The position numbers and the translations under genes were made by a program. From Pricia antarctica (lineage in GTDB: Bacteria; Bacteroidota; Bacteroidia; Flavobacteriales; Flavobacteriaceae), in assembly GCA_011050085.1 (NCBI GenBank), contig DRGL01000051.1:62001-126000 (forward strand): 64,000 bases of DNA. The letters run 5' to 3'. How positions within the stretch are numbered: the stretch's first letter is position 1; each line of letters opens with the position of its first letter. A model generated the notes under the pieces. The model ran no database searches. It was given only the letters and a program-made list of their open reading frames with translations, and was not told the DNA's origin. Shown here piece by piece: positions 46,398 to 56,301 of the stretch.

Positions 46398-48125
46398 TCA
46401 TTCATACCGCCAACTCGTCAAATCTGCACCCTCGGGCGCGCTATCGGCTATCCGCTTCATAATTTTGGGAACGTACATCGTATTGTAGCGTAGCCTTGTG
46501 ATGGCATTGGGCTGGTCAGGGTCACCGTTCCAGCAATGTTCGGCACGGTCACCATATAAAACCTCACCTTCATAATAGGGTTCGGTAGTGCTTTCGAGAA
46601 AGTCTTCCATCAAGTACACGGCGTTGTTCAAATAATAATTGTCCATATCACCACAATAGATATGTATTTTACCTTTCAGGTTATCGCCTAACTTGGCCCA
46701 ATCCCGCTCAAGAATATACCGAAGATCATAGTTCTCTTGCCAATATTGAGCCACGTTCTGGTCGATATCGCCAGTCATCTTATCCCAAAGCCGTACTGGA
46801 TAGCCATCCTGACCCTGTGGGGAATAGGTTGCTTCCCAGATATCCCATTGCTGGCCAGATCGACTTTTATCGCCTAGTACCAGTTCTAAATGATTGCCCT
46901 GACGTAATGTCGATTGTATTTGACCCAAATAATTACGATGGCTTGGCACCTCCAGCTTCTTATGCTCGCTTTTATAGAAATAGGCATTTTTATCGGAATA
47001 GATATCGGTCAGGCAGTAGGCCCTGAAATCTATAGGATCTGGGCATGCCGCAAAACAGCCGTTATATTCCTCAGGATATTTTACTTGAACCGCCAAGGAT
47101 TCCCATCCTCCCGTGGAACCGCCGTATAGAAAGCGGGACCAACCTTCCCCAAGACCCCTGAATTCCTTTTCAATGTATGGAATTAACTCATACGTAATTG
47201 CATCACCCCAAGGCCCTTGACTTGCAGAATTCACCGCATAGGAATCATCGTAATATGGGCTAGGATGCTGAATCTCGATAATCAACATTCTGGGAAAATC
47301 AGGTTCGTTCCAACGTTTGTAAAAATCAAAAGCTTCTTGTTGTTCGATGATATTATAGCCTTCTAAATCAAAACGTTTCGAATATTCCGGTTTCATATTC
47401 GGATCTGGTGGTGTAGTTCTGAAGCCACCGAAATCGGAAGGGAAATGACCTTGAAAAACCATCAATGGATATTTAGCTTCAGGATGCTCTTTAAATCCTT
47501 TTGGCAACAATACGTGGGCTCCCAAATACATATCCCTACCCCAAAATTCGGATAGCTTTTCAGATTTTATTTTGATATGTTTTATCCATTCCGTGTCTTC
47601 CGGTTCCTCTATTGGGGGAATAATTTTGTCCATTACTACCGTTACATTTTCGATTCCGTTTTCTGTAACCGAAATCTTGAAAGGCGTACTGTACAGATTT
47701 CCTGGCGATGTATTCCATTGCTGCCCTTCACCATTATCCATCGGAAGTTTTACGGTATGCCCTGTTGATAGGTCAAAAGTTTCATACACATGAAGCAGCG
47801 CTTGTACGGTATAAACTCCTAGGGGTATATCGGATAAACTGGCATAGGGGTAGCCGAAAACGCTTGCGTCAAAGGTCTTAGTAGTACCAGAAGCCATTTC
47901 TTCAACGTTCATTCCAAAAATAAGTTGGGTATCAAGGCCATCGCTGATTTGGAAACGCGGTTCTTTTTCATCATCGGTGGAAAGGATCAAGAGTAGACGA
48001 CCATTCATTTTCTCAGTACTGGTGGCTTCCGAAAAAAATACTTTTATAGCGAATTCCGGGGTGTTTTGCCCTAGTAGCATCCCACTACAGAAAAATAGGA
48101 TAAAGCCATACATTTGATTTGACAT
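46398..48125 (-). CDS. Secreted two-domain esterase (alpha/beta hydrolase)
   Basis: 575 residues from the ATG at 48125, which places a signal peptide first (MYGFILFFCSGMLLGQ). Residues about 20-190 form an Ig-like or beta-sandwich domain of unknown type (FAIKVFFSEATSTEKMNGRL). The hydrolase domain follows: YPLMVFQGHFPSD, the nucleophile elbow YGGSTGGWES, and a C-terminal segment HIYCGDMDNYYLN. It differs from the other esterase of the cluster by its extra domain. Likely acts on acylated sugar or other esters taken up by the same cluster. Confidence 0.83.
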   Translation of the reverse strand: MSNQMYGFILFFCSGMLLGQNTPEFAIKVFFSEATSTEKMNGRLLLILSTDDEKEPRFQISDGLDTQLIFGMNVEEMASGTTKTFDASVFGYPYASLSDIPLGVYTVQALLHVYETFDLSTGHTVKLPMDNGEGQQWNTSPGNLYSTPFKISVTENGIENVTVVMDKIIPPIEEPEDTEWIKHIKIKSEKLSEFWGRDMYLGAHVLLPKGFKEHPEAKYPLMVFQGHFPSDFGGFRTTPPDPNMKPEYSKRFDLEGYNIIEQQEAFDFYKRWNEPDFPRMLIIEIQHPSPYYDDSYAVNSASQGPWGDAITYELIPYIEKEFRGLGEGWSRFLYGGSTGGWESLAVQVKYPEEYNGCFAACPDPIDFRAYCLTDIYSDKNAYFYKSEHKKLEVPSHRNYLGQIQSTLRQGNHLELVLGDKSRSGQQWDIWEATYSPQGQDGYPVRLWDKMTGDIDQNVAQYWQENYDLRYILERDWAKLGDNLKGKIHIYCGDMDNYYLNNAVYLMEDFLESTTEPYYEGEVLYGDRAEHCWNGDPDQPNAITRLRYNTMYVPKIMKRIADSAPEGADLTSWRYE

Positions 48126-48200
48126 GGTTCGATTGTTTGATGAAAAGGTAGGGATTTCCATTCAATTGACAAACGGCAGACTTGTGGGTACTTTAAACTC

Positions 48201-49505
48201 TTATTGGGGATTGTTGGCCCGAACTGATGCCGCAGCCAAAAATGCTAAAAAAAGAAGTCCAAGGTAACCGAGCAAACGATATGAGCCGAACGTTGAAAAG
48301 CAAAAACTAAATATTGGTGGTGCGAGTGCACTGGCCAAAATTAAAAAAGACATGACCTTTCCCGTTATTGCACCCAAATGACTGCGACCGAAAAAACGGG
48401 GCCAAACGATAGCGTTGAGAACCGCGAAAAATCCGCTCATGATACCGAACCCCCCTACCAAAAATGGAACGCCTATCGAAGACGATAGAAATAAAAACCC
48501 AACGGAACAGAGTATGCCCCCTAAAATCATAAGGTATAGAAACAGTTTGAGGTTCAGGTAGTCACTTAAATAATTAAAAATTAGCGAGATACTGACCGCT
48601 ACCACAGAAGTCGGTAGAAAAATCGCAATCGCATCTGCCTTGGGAAATCCTTCACTGGCGAAAACGGACACCACATGAAAGGTGAGTCCCGTGATAAAAA
48701 AACTATTAAATGCCAAAATGAGCCCGTACATCCAAAAGGCTCTAGTACGCTTGGCCTCATCCAAGGTATATTGTTTTGCTAATGGCACGGGGTTGACTTT
48801 GCACTCAGTCTCGAGCGTGGCACCGTCAGGAAGTAGGCCGTGATCTTCAGGGCTGTTCTTATAAAATTGCAAGATAAAGAAACTGACCACCAGAAGTCCG
48901 CCTGCAAGTATTTGCCAGGCACCTTGCCAACTGTAACCTTCAATCAATGCATTAACCCATAATGGGGAAGATGAAAAACCAAAAGATATTGCTACACTGC
49001 TAATAGCATTCACCTTACCGCGGTTTTTATCGAACCATATCATAATGACGTTTCGGGAGGCCATTGTCAAAACGCCCTGACCTGAAAAACGCAACATGAA
49101 AAATAGCACCGTCATAATGCTAAAAGGTATTAGCCACGAGCTGGAGTCAAACATTTGTTTGACAAAATCACTCATGTAAACCGACCAGGAGCATAACATC
49201 AATGAAGCTGCCAAAACAAGCGCGGCAAAAAACGCGACATAGCGTGCGCCATAGGTATCGAACCAAACACCTGCCTTACCGATAATCAAAGAACTGCAGA
49301 TGGTACCGATCATATAGGCGTTGCTGAACTGGTTACGCGAAAGGCCCAAAGCATCCTTTACCGGATCAGTAAAAACGGAAACACCAATAGTTTGACCGGG
49401 AATACTACAGTAAATACCTAAGGTGCCGACCGCCAAAATGATGTAGCCATAAAAAAATGGACTTTTAGCGGGATCGATAAGAGAAAATCGGCTTTTGGCT
49501 GACAT
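48201..49505 (-). CDS. MFS transporter (OFA/monocarboxylate-like)
   Basis: 434 residues with 12 membrane segments: FFYGYIILAVGTLGIYCS (TM1), then the MFS loop motif GKAGVWFDTYGARYVAF and a central loop with SPEDHGLLPDG, which is common in the oxalate/formate-like and related families. A second half starts with the matching AFWMYGLILAFNSFFITGLT. It is the first gene of the minus-strand catabolic run. The probable substrate is an organic acid or sugar derivative, but sequence alone does not decide. Confidence 0.88.
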   Translation of the reverse strand: MSAKSRFSLIDPAKSPFFYGYIILAVGTLGIYCSIPGQTIGVSVFTDPVKDALGLSRNQFSNAYMIGTICSSLIIGKAGVWFDTYGARYVAFFAALVLAASLMLCSWSVYMSDFVKQMFDSSSWLIPFSIMTVLFFMLRFSGQGVLTMASRNVIMIWFDKNRGKVNAISSVAISFGFSSSPLWVNALIEGYSWQGAWQILAGGLLVVSFFILQFYKNSPEDHGLLPDGATLETECKVNPVPLAKQYTLDEAKRTRAFWMYGLILAFNSFFITGLTFHVVSVFASEGFPKADAIAIFLPTSVVAVSISLIFNYLSDYLNLKLFLYLMILGGILCSVGFLFLSSSIGVPFLVGGFGIMSGFFAVLNAIVWPRFFGRSHLGAITGKVMSFLILASALAPPIFSFCFSTFGSYRLLGYLGLLFLAFLAAASVRANNPQ

Positions 49506-49662
49506 GTGCTTTTTGAAAGCGGCAAAAGTAAGGGGAATGCTGAGAGTATTCCCCTTTAGACTTCACGATTTTAGCGAAAAAATACCGAAATCGATTTTTC
49601 AGCGTTACTATATAGGTCTTATCTGTCATCTAATTAAACCAAAGTGCAAAAAACTCAACCTC

Positions 49663-49945
49663 ATGAAAAAGTTAGTCTACTTCATTATAATCTTGACATC
49701 CATTATTGCGATGGCCAGTTGCTCTGTGGATGACAGTAACGATATTGAGATTATAAAACCAGGTGATACTACGATATATGGAAAGGTATCCCATAATAAA
49801 AACTTTTAGTCCAGGGACTAGTACACAAAAGTCTTTTGGCACCTCATACTATATTACTGTGCGTAAACGAACAGAATGCATCCAAGCTACCTACCAGATT
49901 TTAACCCTATCCTCAGGATCGAGATATAAAGTATCGGTTTTTTGA
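49663..49945 (+). pseudogene. Frameshifted small lipoprotein gene
   Basis: ATG 49663 opens a lipoprotein: MKKLVYFIIILTSIIAMASC (lipobox MASC), continuing to SVDDSNDIEIIKPGDTTIYG KVSHNKNF-stop (48 residues). In the next frame, KTFSPGTSTQKSFGTSYYIT VRKRTECIQATYQ continues sensibly, and removing one A from the AAAAA run before the stop joins the two. As read, the gene is truncated. Its tail overlaps the 3' end of the M13 peptidase gene on the other strand, so the original end may also be lost. Function unknown. Confidence 0.5.
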
Positions 49946-51942
49946 ACTTTAAAGGCTTCATAAAATTCTGGAATGTTTCGAACTACCCCGTTAACACGAA
50001 ATTCCCTGGGTGAATGGGGATCTGAACTGACTTGGGACCGCAAGGCTTCATCTCTTGACTTACCGTTCCAGACTTGCGCCCATCCGATAAAAACCCTTTG
50101 GTCTCCAGTGAAACCGTCCATTCTTTCCGATTTCTTACCGTTCAGTGAAAGGTGGTAAGCTTTCAGCGCGATATTAAGTCCGCCTAGGTCACCGATATTT
50201 TCACCTAGGGTGAACTTTCCATTGACATTTACGTCGGGTAATACTTTAAAGTCGTTGTACTGGGCAACCAAGGCATTTGTTCGTTTCTCGAATTTTTCGT
50301 TATCGGTTTCTGTCCACCAATTTCGCATCGCACCATCGCCGTCAAAGGTGCTTCCCGCATCGTCAAAACCGTGTCCGATCTCATGGCCGATAACCGCGCC
50401 GATGCCGCCATAATTTACGGCATCTTCAGCTTCCATATCGAAGAAAGGAGGCTGCAATATGGCTGCTGGAAATACAATTTCGTTCTTTGTGGCATTATAA
50501 TATGCGTTGACGGTCTGCGGCGTCATACCCCATTCGTCCCTATCGATAGGTTGGCCCAATTTAGCCAGCTCACGCTCATATTCCATCACGGTAGCCCGGT
50601 CTAAATTGCCATACAGGTCATCAGGCTTAATTTCAATGTCATATGTTTTCCATTTATCAGGATAGCCAATTTTAGGGGAGAACTTGTTCAATTTATCCAA
50701 TGCTTCCTTTTTTGTTTCCGCGCTCATCCAGTCGAGTTCTTTAATGCTCGATTCATAGGCCTTCAACAGATTGGCGACTAAGCCCTCCATGCGTTGCTTG
50801 GCTGCAGGCGGAAAATAGTTGTCCACATATAGTTTACCTACAATTTCGCCCAGATTTGAGTTAACGACAGAAACAGCACGTCGCCACATAGGGCGTTGTT
50901 CTTCCGTGCCCTGCAGTTCTTTGCTATAAAATTCGAAATTCTGTTGGTCTAATGCGTCATTAAGCTCCGTGGCTTTAGCGTTGATAACACTCCATTTGAG
51001 ATAGGTTTTCCAAGTTTTCAAATCGGTCGCCGTAATAATAGTGTCAAGCGCCTGAGTATACCCTAACATCATCACCCCCAGTTTATCTTGTTTTTCAAGA
51101 CCGGCTTCCTTAAGAAAACCCTGAAAATTAAAATCGGGCATAATTTCCGGTAGGGAGTCAGTAGCAATCATGTTGTAATTCTCAACCAGATTGCGGGTAT
51201 CTTCTTTGTCCATTTGTTTTTCGGCCAATTTGGTTTCCAAATCCATAACGGTAGCCGCAGCTGAGGTTCCGTTACCTAACCCGGCGAGATCGAACATTTT
51301 GCCGATATGTTCCATATATTTTACCTTAATTTCTTCTGAACGCTTATCCGTTTTCAGATAGTACTCCTTATCGGGCATACCTAGTCCACTCTGATTTATA
51401 TAGACGGTATAGATTTCAGGATTCTTAAAATCTTGCTCCACATACATACCCAAGGGCGCGTTGATGCCCCGCTTGATGGCGTAAGCAAAATAGGTATTAA
51501 GTGCATCATAATCGGCAATGGCATCGATCTTATCGAATTCCTTCTGTAGCGGTGTAATACCTATTTCGTTCCGCTTGTCAATATTCATGTAGGAGGCGTA
51601 TAGATCACCCAATTTCTGCTCATCGGAACCCACTTTGAAATCTCCGGCCGCTGCCCCTTCTATGATGGCTTTTACCTCATCTTCTGCGTTATCACGAAGC
51701 ACATTAAACGACCCATACGAAGACTTGTCCGCTGGTATAGTATTTGATTTTATCCAATTTCCATTGACGTATTCCATAAAATTATTTCCGGGGTCGACCG
51801 AAGTGTCCATATTTTCCATTATGATACCGGATGTCATTGTCATGGAACCGGTCGCAGTTTTGTCTTTTTGAGCAAAGCCGCTAAACATAGCCAAAACAAA
51901 TAGGAGCAACGTAAGCAGTATAGTAGTATTTTTCATCTTCAT
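49891..51942 (-). CDS. M13-family metallopeptidase (neprilysin/PepO-like)
   Basis: 683 residues with a signal peptide (LLTLLLFVLAMFSGFA). The zinc motif HEIGH is at 520-524 in AVIGHEIGHGFDD, the third-ligand region is LGENIGDLGGLNIAL, and the C-terminus has the family's RVNGVVRNIPEFYEAF and a WGMTPQTVNAYYNATKNEIV FPAAILQP segment before the zinc site. Such enzymes cleave short peptides in the periplasm or outside the cell. Two starts (MKMK) are adjacent, two codons apart. Confidence 0.94.
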   Translation of the reverse strand: MKMKNTTILLTLLLFVLAMFSGFAQKDKTATGSMTMTSGIIMENMDTSVDPGNNFMEYVNGNWIKSNTIPADKSSYGSFNVLRDNAEDEVKAIIEGAAAGDFKVGSDEQKLGDLYASYMNIDKRNEIGITPLQKEFDKIDAIADYDALNTYFAYAIKRGINAPLGMYVEQDFKNPEIYTVYINQSGLGMPDKEYYLKTDKRSEEIKVKYMEHIGKMFDLAGLGNGTSAAATVMDLETKLAEKQMDKEDTRNLVENYNMIATDSLPEIMPDFNFQGFLKEAGLEKQDKLGVMMLGYTQALDTIITATDLKTWKTYLKWSVINAKATELNDALDQQNFEFYSKELQGTEEQRPMWRRAVSVVNSNLGEIVGKLYVDNYFPPAAKQRMEGLVANLLKAYESSIKELDWMSAETKKEALDKLNKFSPKIGYPDKWKTYDIEIKPDDLYGNLDRATVMEYERELAKLGQPIDRDEWGMTPQTVNAYYNATKNEIVFPAAILQPPFFDMEAEDAVNYGGIGAVIGHEIGHGFDDAGSTFDGDGAMRNWWTETDNEKFEKRTNALVAQYNDFKVLPDVNVNGKFTLGENIGDLGGLNIALKAYHLSLNGKKSERMDGFTGDQRVFIGWAQVWNGKSRDEALRSQVSSDPHSPREFRVNGVVRNIPEFYEAFKVQKTDTLYLDPEDRVKIW

Positions 51943-52069
51943 ATTTGTTTCTTTTGGGGATGTTCTAATTCCCTAACATACTTAAAATAGACATCTCCGT
52001 CTTTATTTTACGTCGCCTATTTTGATTTTACCGTTGGACGGATAGAATTTCACTAACTCTGTTTAACCT

Positions 52070-52954
52070 TTACGCATTGACACGGTGCCTTTCACGCGCC
52101 AAAAGCGTATTTTTCAATAACATGGCAATCGTCATCGGCCCAACACCGCCCGGAACCGGAGTGATATAGGATGCCTTCTTACTCACATTTTTAAAATCAA
52201 CATCCCCCGTCAAATAATAGCCCCTTTCTTTAGAAGCATCGGGTACACGTGTGATGCCCACATCAATAATTACAGCACCTTCTTTGACCATATCGGCCTT
52301 GAGAAAATGGGGTACGCCCAGAGCAGATACGATAATGTCTGCCTGCAAGGTCAATTCTTTCATGTTTTTGGTGCGGCTGTGGGTTAAGGTAACCGTGCAG
52401 TTTGCGGCATCTCCTTTTTGGCTCATGAGAATGCTCATAGGCCTTCCGACAATATGGCTTCGACCTATAACCACGGCATGTTTCCCTTCGGTGTCTACTT
52501 TATAACGTCGCAAAAGTTCCATAATTCCATAGGGAGTAGCTGAGATAAATGTCTCCATATCCAACGCCATTTTGCCGAAATTGGCAGGGTGGAATCCATC
52601 GACATCCTTATCGGGATCAACCGCCATCAACACCTTTTCTTCATCGATATGTTTGGGAAGAGGCAATTGTACGATATAACCATCAATAGATGGGTTATCG
52701 TTCAGCTCCTGTACTTTTTGAAGGAGTTCTTCTTCTGTAGTTTCCTCGGGCAATTGAATCAAGGTTGAATCGAACCCTATTTTTTTGCAAGACCTTACTT
52801 TACTACCAACATAAGTAAGGCTAGCTCCGTCGTTTCCGACTAAAACCGCGGCCAAATGTGGAACTTTCTCACCACGATCTTTCATCGCATTGACTTCGGC
52901 AGTGATTTCTTCTTTTATTTCATTTGAAATTTTCTTTCCATCAAGTATAATCAT
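52070..52954 (-). CDS. folD: Methylenetetrahydrofolate dehydrogenase/cyclohydrolase
   Basis: 294 residues from the ATG at 52954; 18 further residues in the open frame lack similarity. It catalyses interconversion of methylene- and formyl-tetrahydrofolate. The family segment [16 protein letters not shown] contains the catalytic Lys, [14 protein letters not shown] is the second signature, and the NADP-binding region is [14 protein letters not shown]. The end [18 protein letters not shown] is typical. It lies 77 bases downstream of ffh in the same direction. Confidence 0.96.
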   Translation of the reverse strand: MIILDGKKISNEIKEEITAEVNAMKDRGEKVPHLAAVLVGNDGASLTYVGSKVRSCKKIGFDSTLIQLPEETTEEELLQKVQELNDNPSIDGYIVQLPLPKHIDEEKVLMAVDPDKDVDGFHPANFGKMALDMETFISATPYGIMELLRRYKVDTEGKHAVVIGRSHIVGRPMSILMSQKGDAANCTVTLTHSRTKNMKELTLQADIIVSALGVPHFLKADMVKEGAVIIDVGITRVPDASKERGYYLTGDVDFKNVSKKASYITPVPGGVGPMTIAMLLKNTLLARERHRVNA

Positions 52955-53085
52955 GTATTCGGTATTTTGGGTCCTGAGGGTAACCACTGGCGGTATAATT
53001 GCGGCCAAGTTTTTAAAAAAGGATAGTTAACGAAAGATTCAGTTACTTAAAAGGTCAGCCTATATATCTCGGCTTGCTATCTTTT

Positions 53086-54414
53086 TTATTTCATGTTCTG
53101 CATCATTTGCATCATCTTCTTTCCGCCACCACCCTGCATCATTTTCATCATCTTACCCATTTGATCAAACTGCTTCATGAGCTGGTTCACCTCTGTCATA
53201 TCACGGCCGCTGCCTTTGGCAATCCGTTTTTTACGACTGACGTTTAATTTAGATGGATTTGAACGCTCATCGGGTGTCATGGAGTGTATTATGGCTTCGA
53301 TATGTTTGAAGGCATCGTCGTCAATATCCAAACCTTTAAGGGCTTTTCCAGCACCGGGAATCATTCCCATTAGATCTTTCATGTTCCCCATTTTCTTAAT
53401 CTGCTGTATCTGGGATAGGAAATCATCAAAGCCAAACTTATTTTTGGCAATTTTCTTTTGAATTTTGCGTGCCTCATCTTCATCGAACTGTTCTTGGGCA
53501 CGTTCGACCAAGGAAATGACATCGCCCATACCCAAGATACGATCGGCCATACGGGAAGGGTAAAAGATGTCAATCGCTTCCATCTTCTCACCCGTACCGA
53601 TAAACTTAATGGGTTTATCGACCACAGATTTAATGGATATCGCCGCACCACCACGTGTATCGCCATCTAGCTTCGTCAGAATAACACCATCAAAATTCAG
53701 GATGTCGTTAAATGCCTTTGCGGTATTCACGGCGTCTTGACCGGTCATGGCATCTACCACGAAGAGCGTCTCTTGAGGAGAAACAGCCTTGTGAATATCC
53801 GATATTTCGGCCATCATCTTTTCATCGACCGCTAAACGACCCGCGGTATCAATTATGACCACATTGTGACCTTCTGACTTGGCCTTTGCAATCCCCGCCA
53901 GGGCAATAGCGACCGGATCATTATTTTCTTTATCGGAATATACATCGACATCGATCTGCTCACCGACAATATGTAATTGATCGATAGCCGCAGGGCGATA
54001 GACATCACAAGCGACCAACAAAGGTTTCTTGGATTTTTTCGTTTTTAAAAAATTCGCCAACTTTCCGGAAAATGTGGTCTTACCCGAACCTTGTAGTCCG
54101 GACATTAGAATGACCGACGGAGAACCGGAAAGGTTGATACCTTCGTTTTCCCCGCCCATCAGCTGAGTAAGCTCGTCTTTCACGATCTTTACCATCAGCT
54201 GTCCCGGTTGCAAGGTAGTAAGCACATTCTGACCTAAGGCTCTATCCCTGACCCGGTTTGTAAATTCCTTGGCTATCTTGAAATTGACATCCGCGTCGAG
54301 TAGGGCCCTTCTTACTTCCTTAGTGGTTTCCGCTACGTTGATCTCGGTTATCTGCCCATGGCCGCGTAGGGTATGGAGGGCTTTATCCAGTTTTTCGCTT
54401 AAGCTATCGAACAT
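53086..54414 (-). CDS. ffh: Signal recognition particle protein Ffh
   Basis: 442 residues, the usual length. The N domain (1-95) is followed by the GTPase domain with G1 GLQGSGKTTF, G3 VIIDTAGRL and G4 TKLDGDTRGG, and by the methionine-rich M domain (300 to end: MKMMQGGGGKKMM). It binds 4.5S RNA and targets ribosomes making membrane proteins. The RNA gene itself is not in this window. Confidence 0.98.
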   Translation of the reverse strand: MFDSLSEKLDKALHTLRGHGQITEINVAETTKEVRRALLDADVNFKIAKEFTNRVRDRALGQNVLTTLQPGQLMVKIVKDELTQLMGGENEGINLSGSPSVILMSGLQGSGKTTFSGKLANFLKTKKSKKPLLVACDVYRPAAIDQLHIVGEQIDVDVYSDKENNDPVAIALAGIAKAKSEGHNVVIIDTAGRLAVDEKMMAEISDIHKAVSPQETLFVVDAMTGQDAVNTAKAFNDILNFDGVILTKLDGDTRGGAAISIKSVVDKPIKFIGTGEKMEAIDIFYPSRMADRILGMGDVISLVERAQEQFDEDEARKIQKKIAKNKFGFDDFLSQIQQIKKMGNMKDLMGMIPGAGKALKGLDIDDDAFKHIEAIIHSMTPDERSNPSKLNVSRKKRIAKGSGRDMTEVNQLMKQFDQMGKMMKMMQGGGGKKMMQMMQNMK

Positions 54415-54461
54415 CGAATTTTTTTTTGAGTAGAGGCAAATTTAAGCATAAACGCGGGAAC

Positions 54462-54492
54462 AAAAAAGCATCCTTCTTCTGAAGGATGCTTT
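54462..54492 (-). terminator. Rho-independent terminator
   Basis: AAAGCATCCTT and AAGGATGCTTT form an 11-bp stem with a six-base loop. Read on the minus strand it ends in TTTTTTG and so closes the four-repeat lipoprotein gene that ends at 54520. Confidence 0.87.
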
Positions 54493-54519
54493 GCTACTTA
54501 TGATACTTAAAAAAGTAAA

Positions 54520-55602
54520 TTAATCGATATCGCAACGCTGTTCCAAACGTATATCTCCCATTTCGCCACCCTCCAATTTAATGAGGCCATCACCGATTTC
54601 ATAGGTATATCTAGAGCCATTGAATTCAGTAGCATCCTGAAATTCCATTGTGACAAAAACCTTAAAATCTGAAACGCTGACGGACCATTTACCTTGTTTT
54701 TCAGGCGCTTCCTCAGCGTCTAAAATCAATATCCCATCCTCCATAAAAAAAAGTGTCTCTTCTTGATATTGGGTCGGACTATCATCAGATATCGTTTCGG
54801 GCCCTTTCACTTCCCACGAACAAGTAACCAACAGACTATAAAGGCTTTCTTTGGTAAAGTCGTTATCATTATAATCATCATCGTCATCTTCATCACAGCT
54901 ATCGACAGCTTTCCGCATGGCTTCCGCAAGTGCTTCATTACTGTTTACCGTAAATTCGGTACTATCATGTACTATATAAGTTATTGGGAAATCAATGCTA
55001 AGTAGGTCGGTGTCGGCCAGACCGGCCAAGAAACGACGGAGCTCTTGGTCATGGTTCACGACAATACTTCCCGTTTGCTGAAGTTCGGTATTATATGTGA
55101 AAAGACCTATCGGATAGGTCATGTCGATGCACTCAATATCGCTATCATCTCCTCCCTCTGTGCATTGCCTAGCTAATTCTTCTAAAACCGCTTCATTATC
55201 GATAACGATTTCCGTCTGATCGGAAAGTGTAGCCGTAACTGGATACCTAATTACCACGCTCCGCTGGACTTCATCGACAGCATCGAACGCCTGCTCAGCA
55301 TCTGCAGTATCTAAAATTATCTCGATTTTTTCAAAATCTTCCGTGTTTGCAATGGTCAGCTCTGAACCGTTTGCGATAACCGAATAAGGAAATTGGATTG
55401 CGATACAACTAGCCCCATCAACAATATTATCATAAGACCCATCGTAGGAAGTGGTACGTTCCATCATATCAACGACGTATGAATCGACTGTTAACGTGCG
55501 CTCGGCATCAATATCTTCCACGAACGGTTCTTCGTTTTGGCAGGCAATAAAATTCAACGATAAGGCCAAAAGGCAAAGCGATAATTTAAAAAAGTTATCC
55601 AT
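54520..55602 (-). CDS. Lipoprotein with four internal repeats and beta-rich C-terminal domain
   Basis: 360 residues. The lipobox is FIAC (Cys21). Four related units follow: FPYSVIANGSELTIANTEDF (about 68-98), YPVTATLSDQTEIVIDNEAV (117-147), YPIGLFTYNTEL..VVNHDQEL (161-193) and FPITYIVHDSTEFTVNSNEA (203-233). An Asp/Glu-rich linker (240-248) leads to a C-terminal beta domain (265-355) resembling lipocalin-like folds. It is divergent from the ECF sigma gene and shares the 134-base promoter region. A link to that signalling unit is inferred only from position. Family name not recognised. Confidence 0.82.
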   Translation of the reverse strand: MDNFFKLSLCLLALSLNFIACQNEEPFVEDIDAERTLTVDSYVVDMMERTTSYDGSYDNIVDGASCIAIQFPYSVIANGSELTIANTEDFEKIEIILDTADAEQAFDAVDEVQRSVVIRYPVTATLSDQTEIVIDNEAVLEELARQCTEGGDDSDIECIDMTYPIGLFTYNTELQQTGSIVVNHDQELRRFLAGLADTDLLSIDFPITYIVHDSTEFTVNSNEALAEAMRKAVDSCDEDDDDDYNDNDFTKESLYSLLVTCSWEVKGPETISDDSPTQYQEETLFFMEDGILILDAEEAPEKQGKWSVSVSDFKVFVTMEFQDATEFNGSRYTYEIGDGLIKLEGGEMGDIRLEQRCDID

Positions 55603-55736
55603 ATTTAAGACATTCGTGCCAACTCGAATTTGCTATAAATCAATTACTAAGACGTATTCATTTCTTGTAAAACACCCGCTAACAAAAATACCCTACTTCT
55701 TTAAAATTTTTCAGATATCTTTGAAAAAAATCCCCA

Positions 55737-56249
55737 TTGAAAAGTAAAGATACAGGCAATGTTTGCGAAGAGCAAGTATTCGATACAGTATTCAAGGCCC
55801 ATTCAAAAACGATTTTCAATTACATTTATTACAAATTCGGTAATGAGGAAAAAGCTTATGATGCCGTTCAGGAAGCCTTTGTAAAACTTTGGGAAAATTG
55901 CGCAAAGGTTGCTCCCGAAAAAGCAAAATCTTACGTTTATACGGTAGCGAATAACTTGTACCTAAACGTTATCAAAGCCGAAAAAGTACGTTTAAAATAT
56001 GCGGACAAAAGTTTAAAGACCACACACGAAAATCCGGAATTTCTTATGGAAGAGGCCCAATTCAAGGAAAAACTAAATCAAGCCCTTGATGCCCTGCCGG
56101 AAAACCAACGTATCACTTTTTTGCTACACCGAATCGACGGAAAAAAATATGCTGAAATTGCGGAGATGGAAGGGGTAAGCGTCAAAGCGATAGAGAAAAG
56201 AATGCACCTGGCACTTAAATCGCTACGGGAGAAAATAGAAGGTATTTGA
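55737..56249 (+). CDS. ECF RNA polymerase sigma factor
   Basis: 170 residues. Region 2 is FKAHSKTIFNYIYYKFGNEE KAYDAVQEAFVKLWEN and region 4 is ALDALPENQRITFLLHRIDG KKYAEIAEMEGVSVKAIEKR. It resembles FecI-type sigma factors. The only in-frame start is TTG at 55737; a TGA lies a few codons upstream. A TATCTTTG sequence (the Bacteroidota -7 consensus TAnnTTTG) sits at 55716-55723, so the leader would be very short. Immediately followed by its FecR partner. Confidence 0.92.
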   Translation: MKSKDTGNVCEEQVFDTVFKAHSKTIFNYIYYKFGNEEKAYDAVQEAFVKLWENCAKVAPEKAKSYVYTVANNLYLNVIKAEKVRLKYADKSLKTTHENPEFLMEEAQFKEKLNQALDALPENQRITFLLHRIDGKKYAEIAEMEGVSVKAIEKRMHLALKSLREKIEGI

Positions 56250-56301
56250 AAAGTAGGGTTTTTCCGAAACAAATTGTTATTAAGAGACTAAGATAGAATC
56301 G

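Noticed and set aside
49495-49662. Upstream extension of the small lipoprotein frame
   Set aside because: A lipoprotein signal begins at ATG 49663; the earlier part overlaps the MFS transporter start region and does not look coding.
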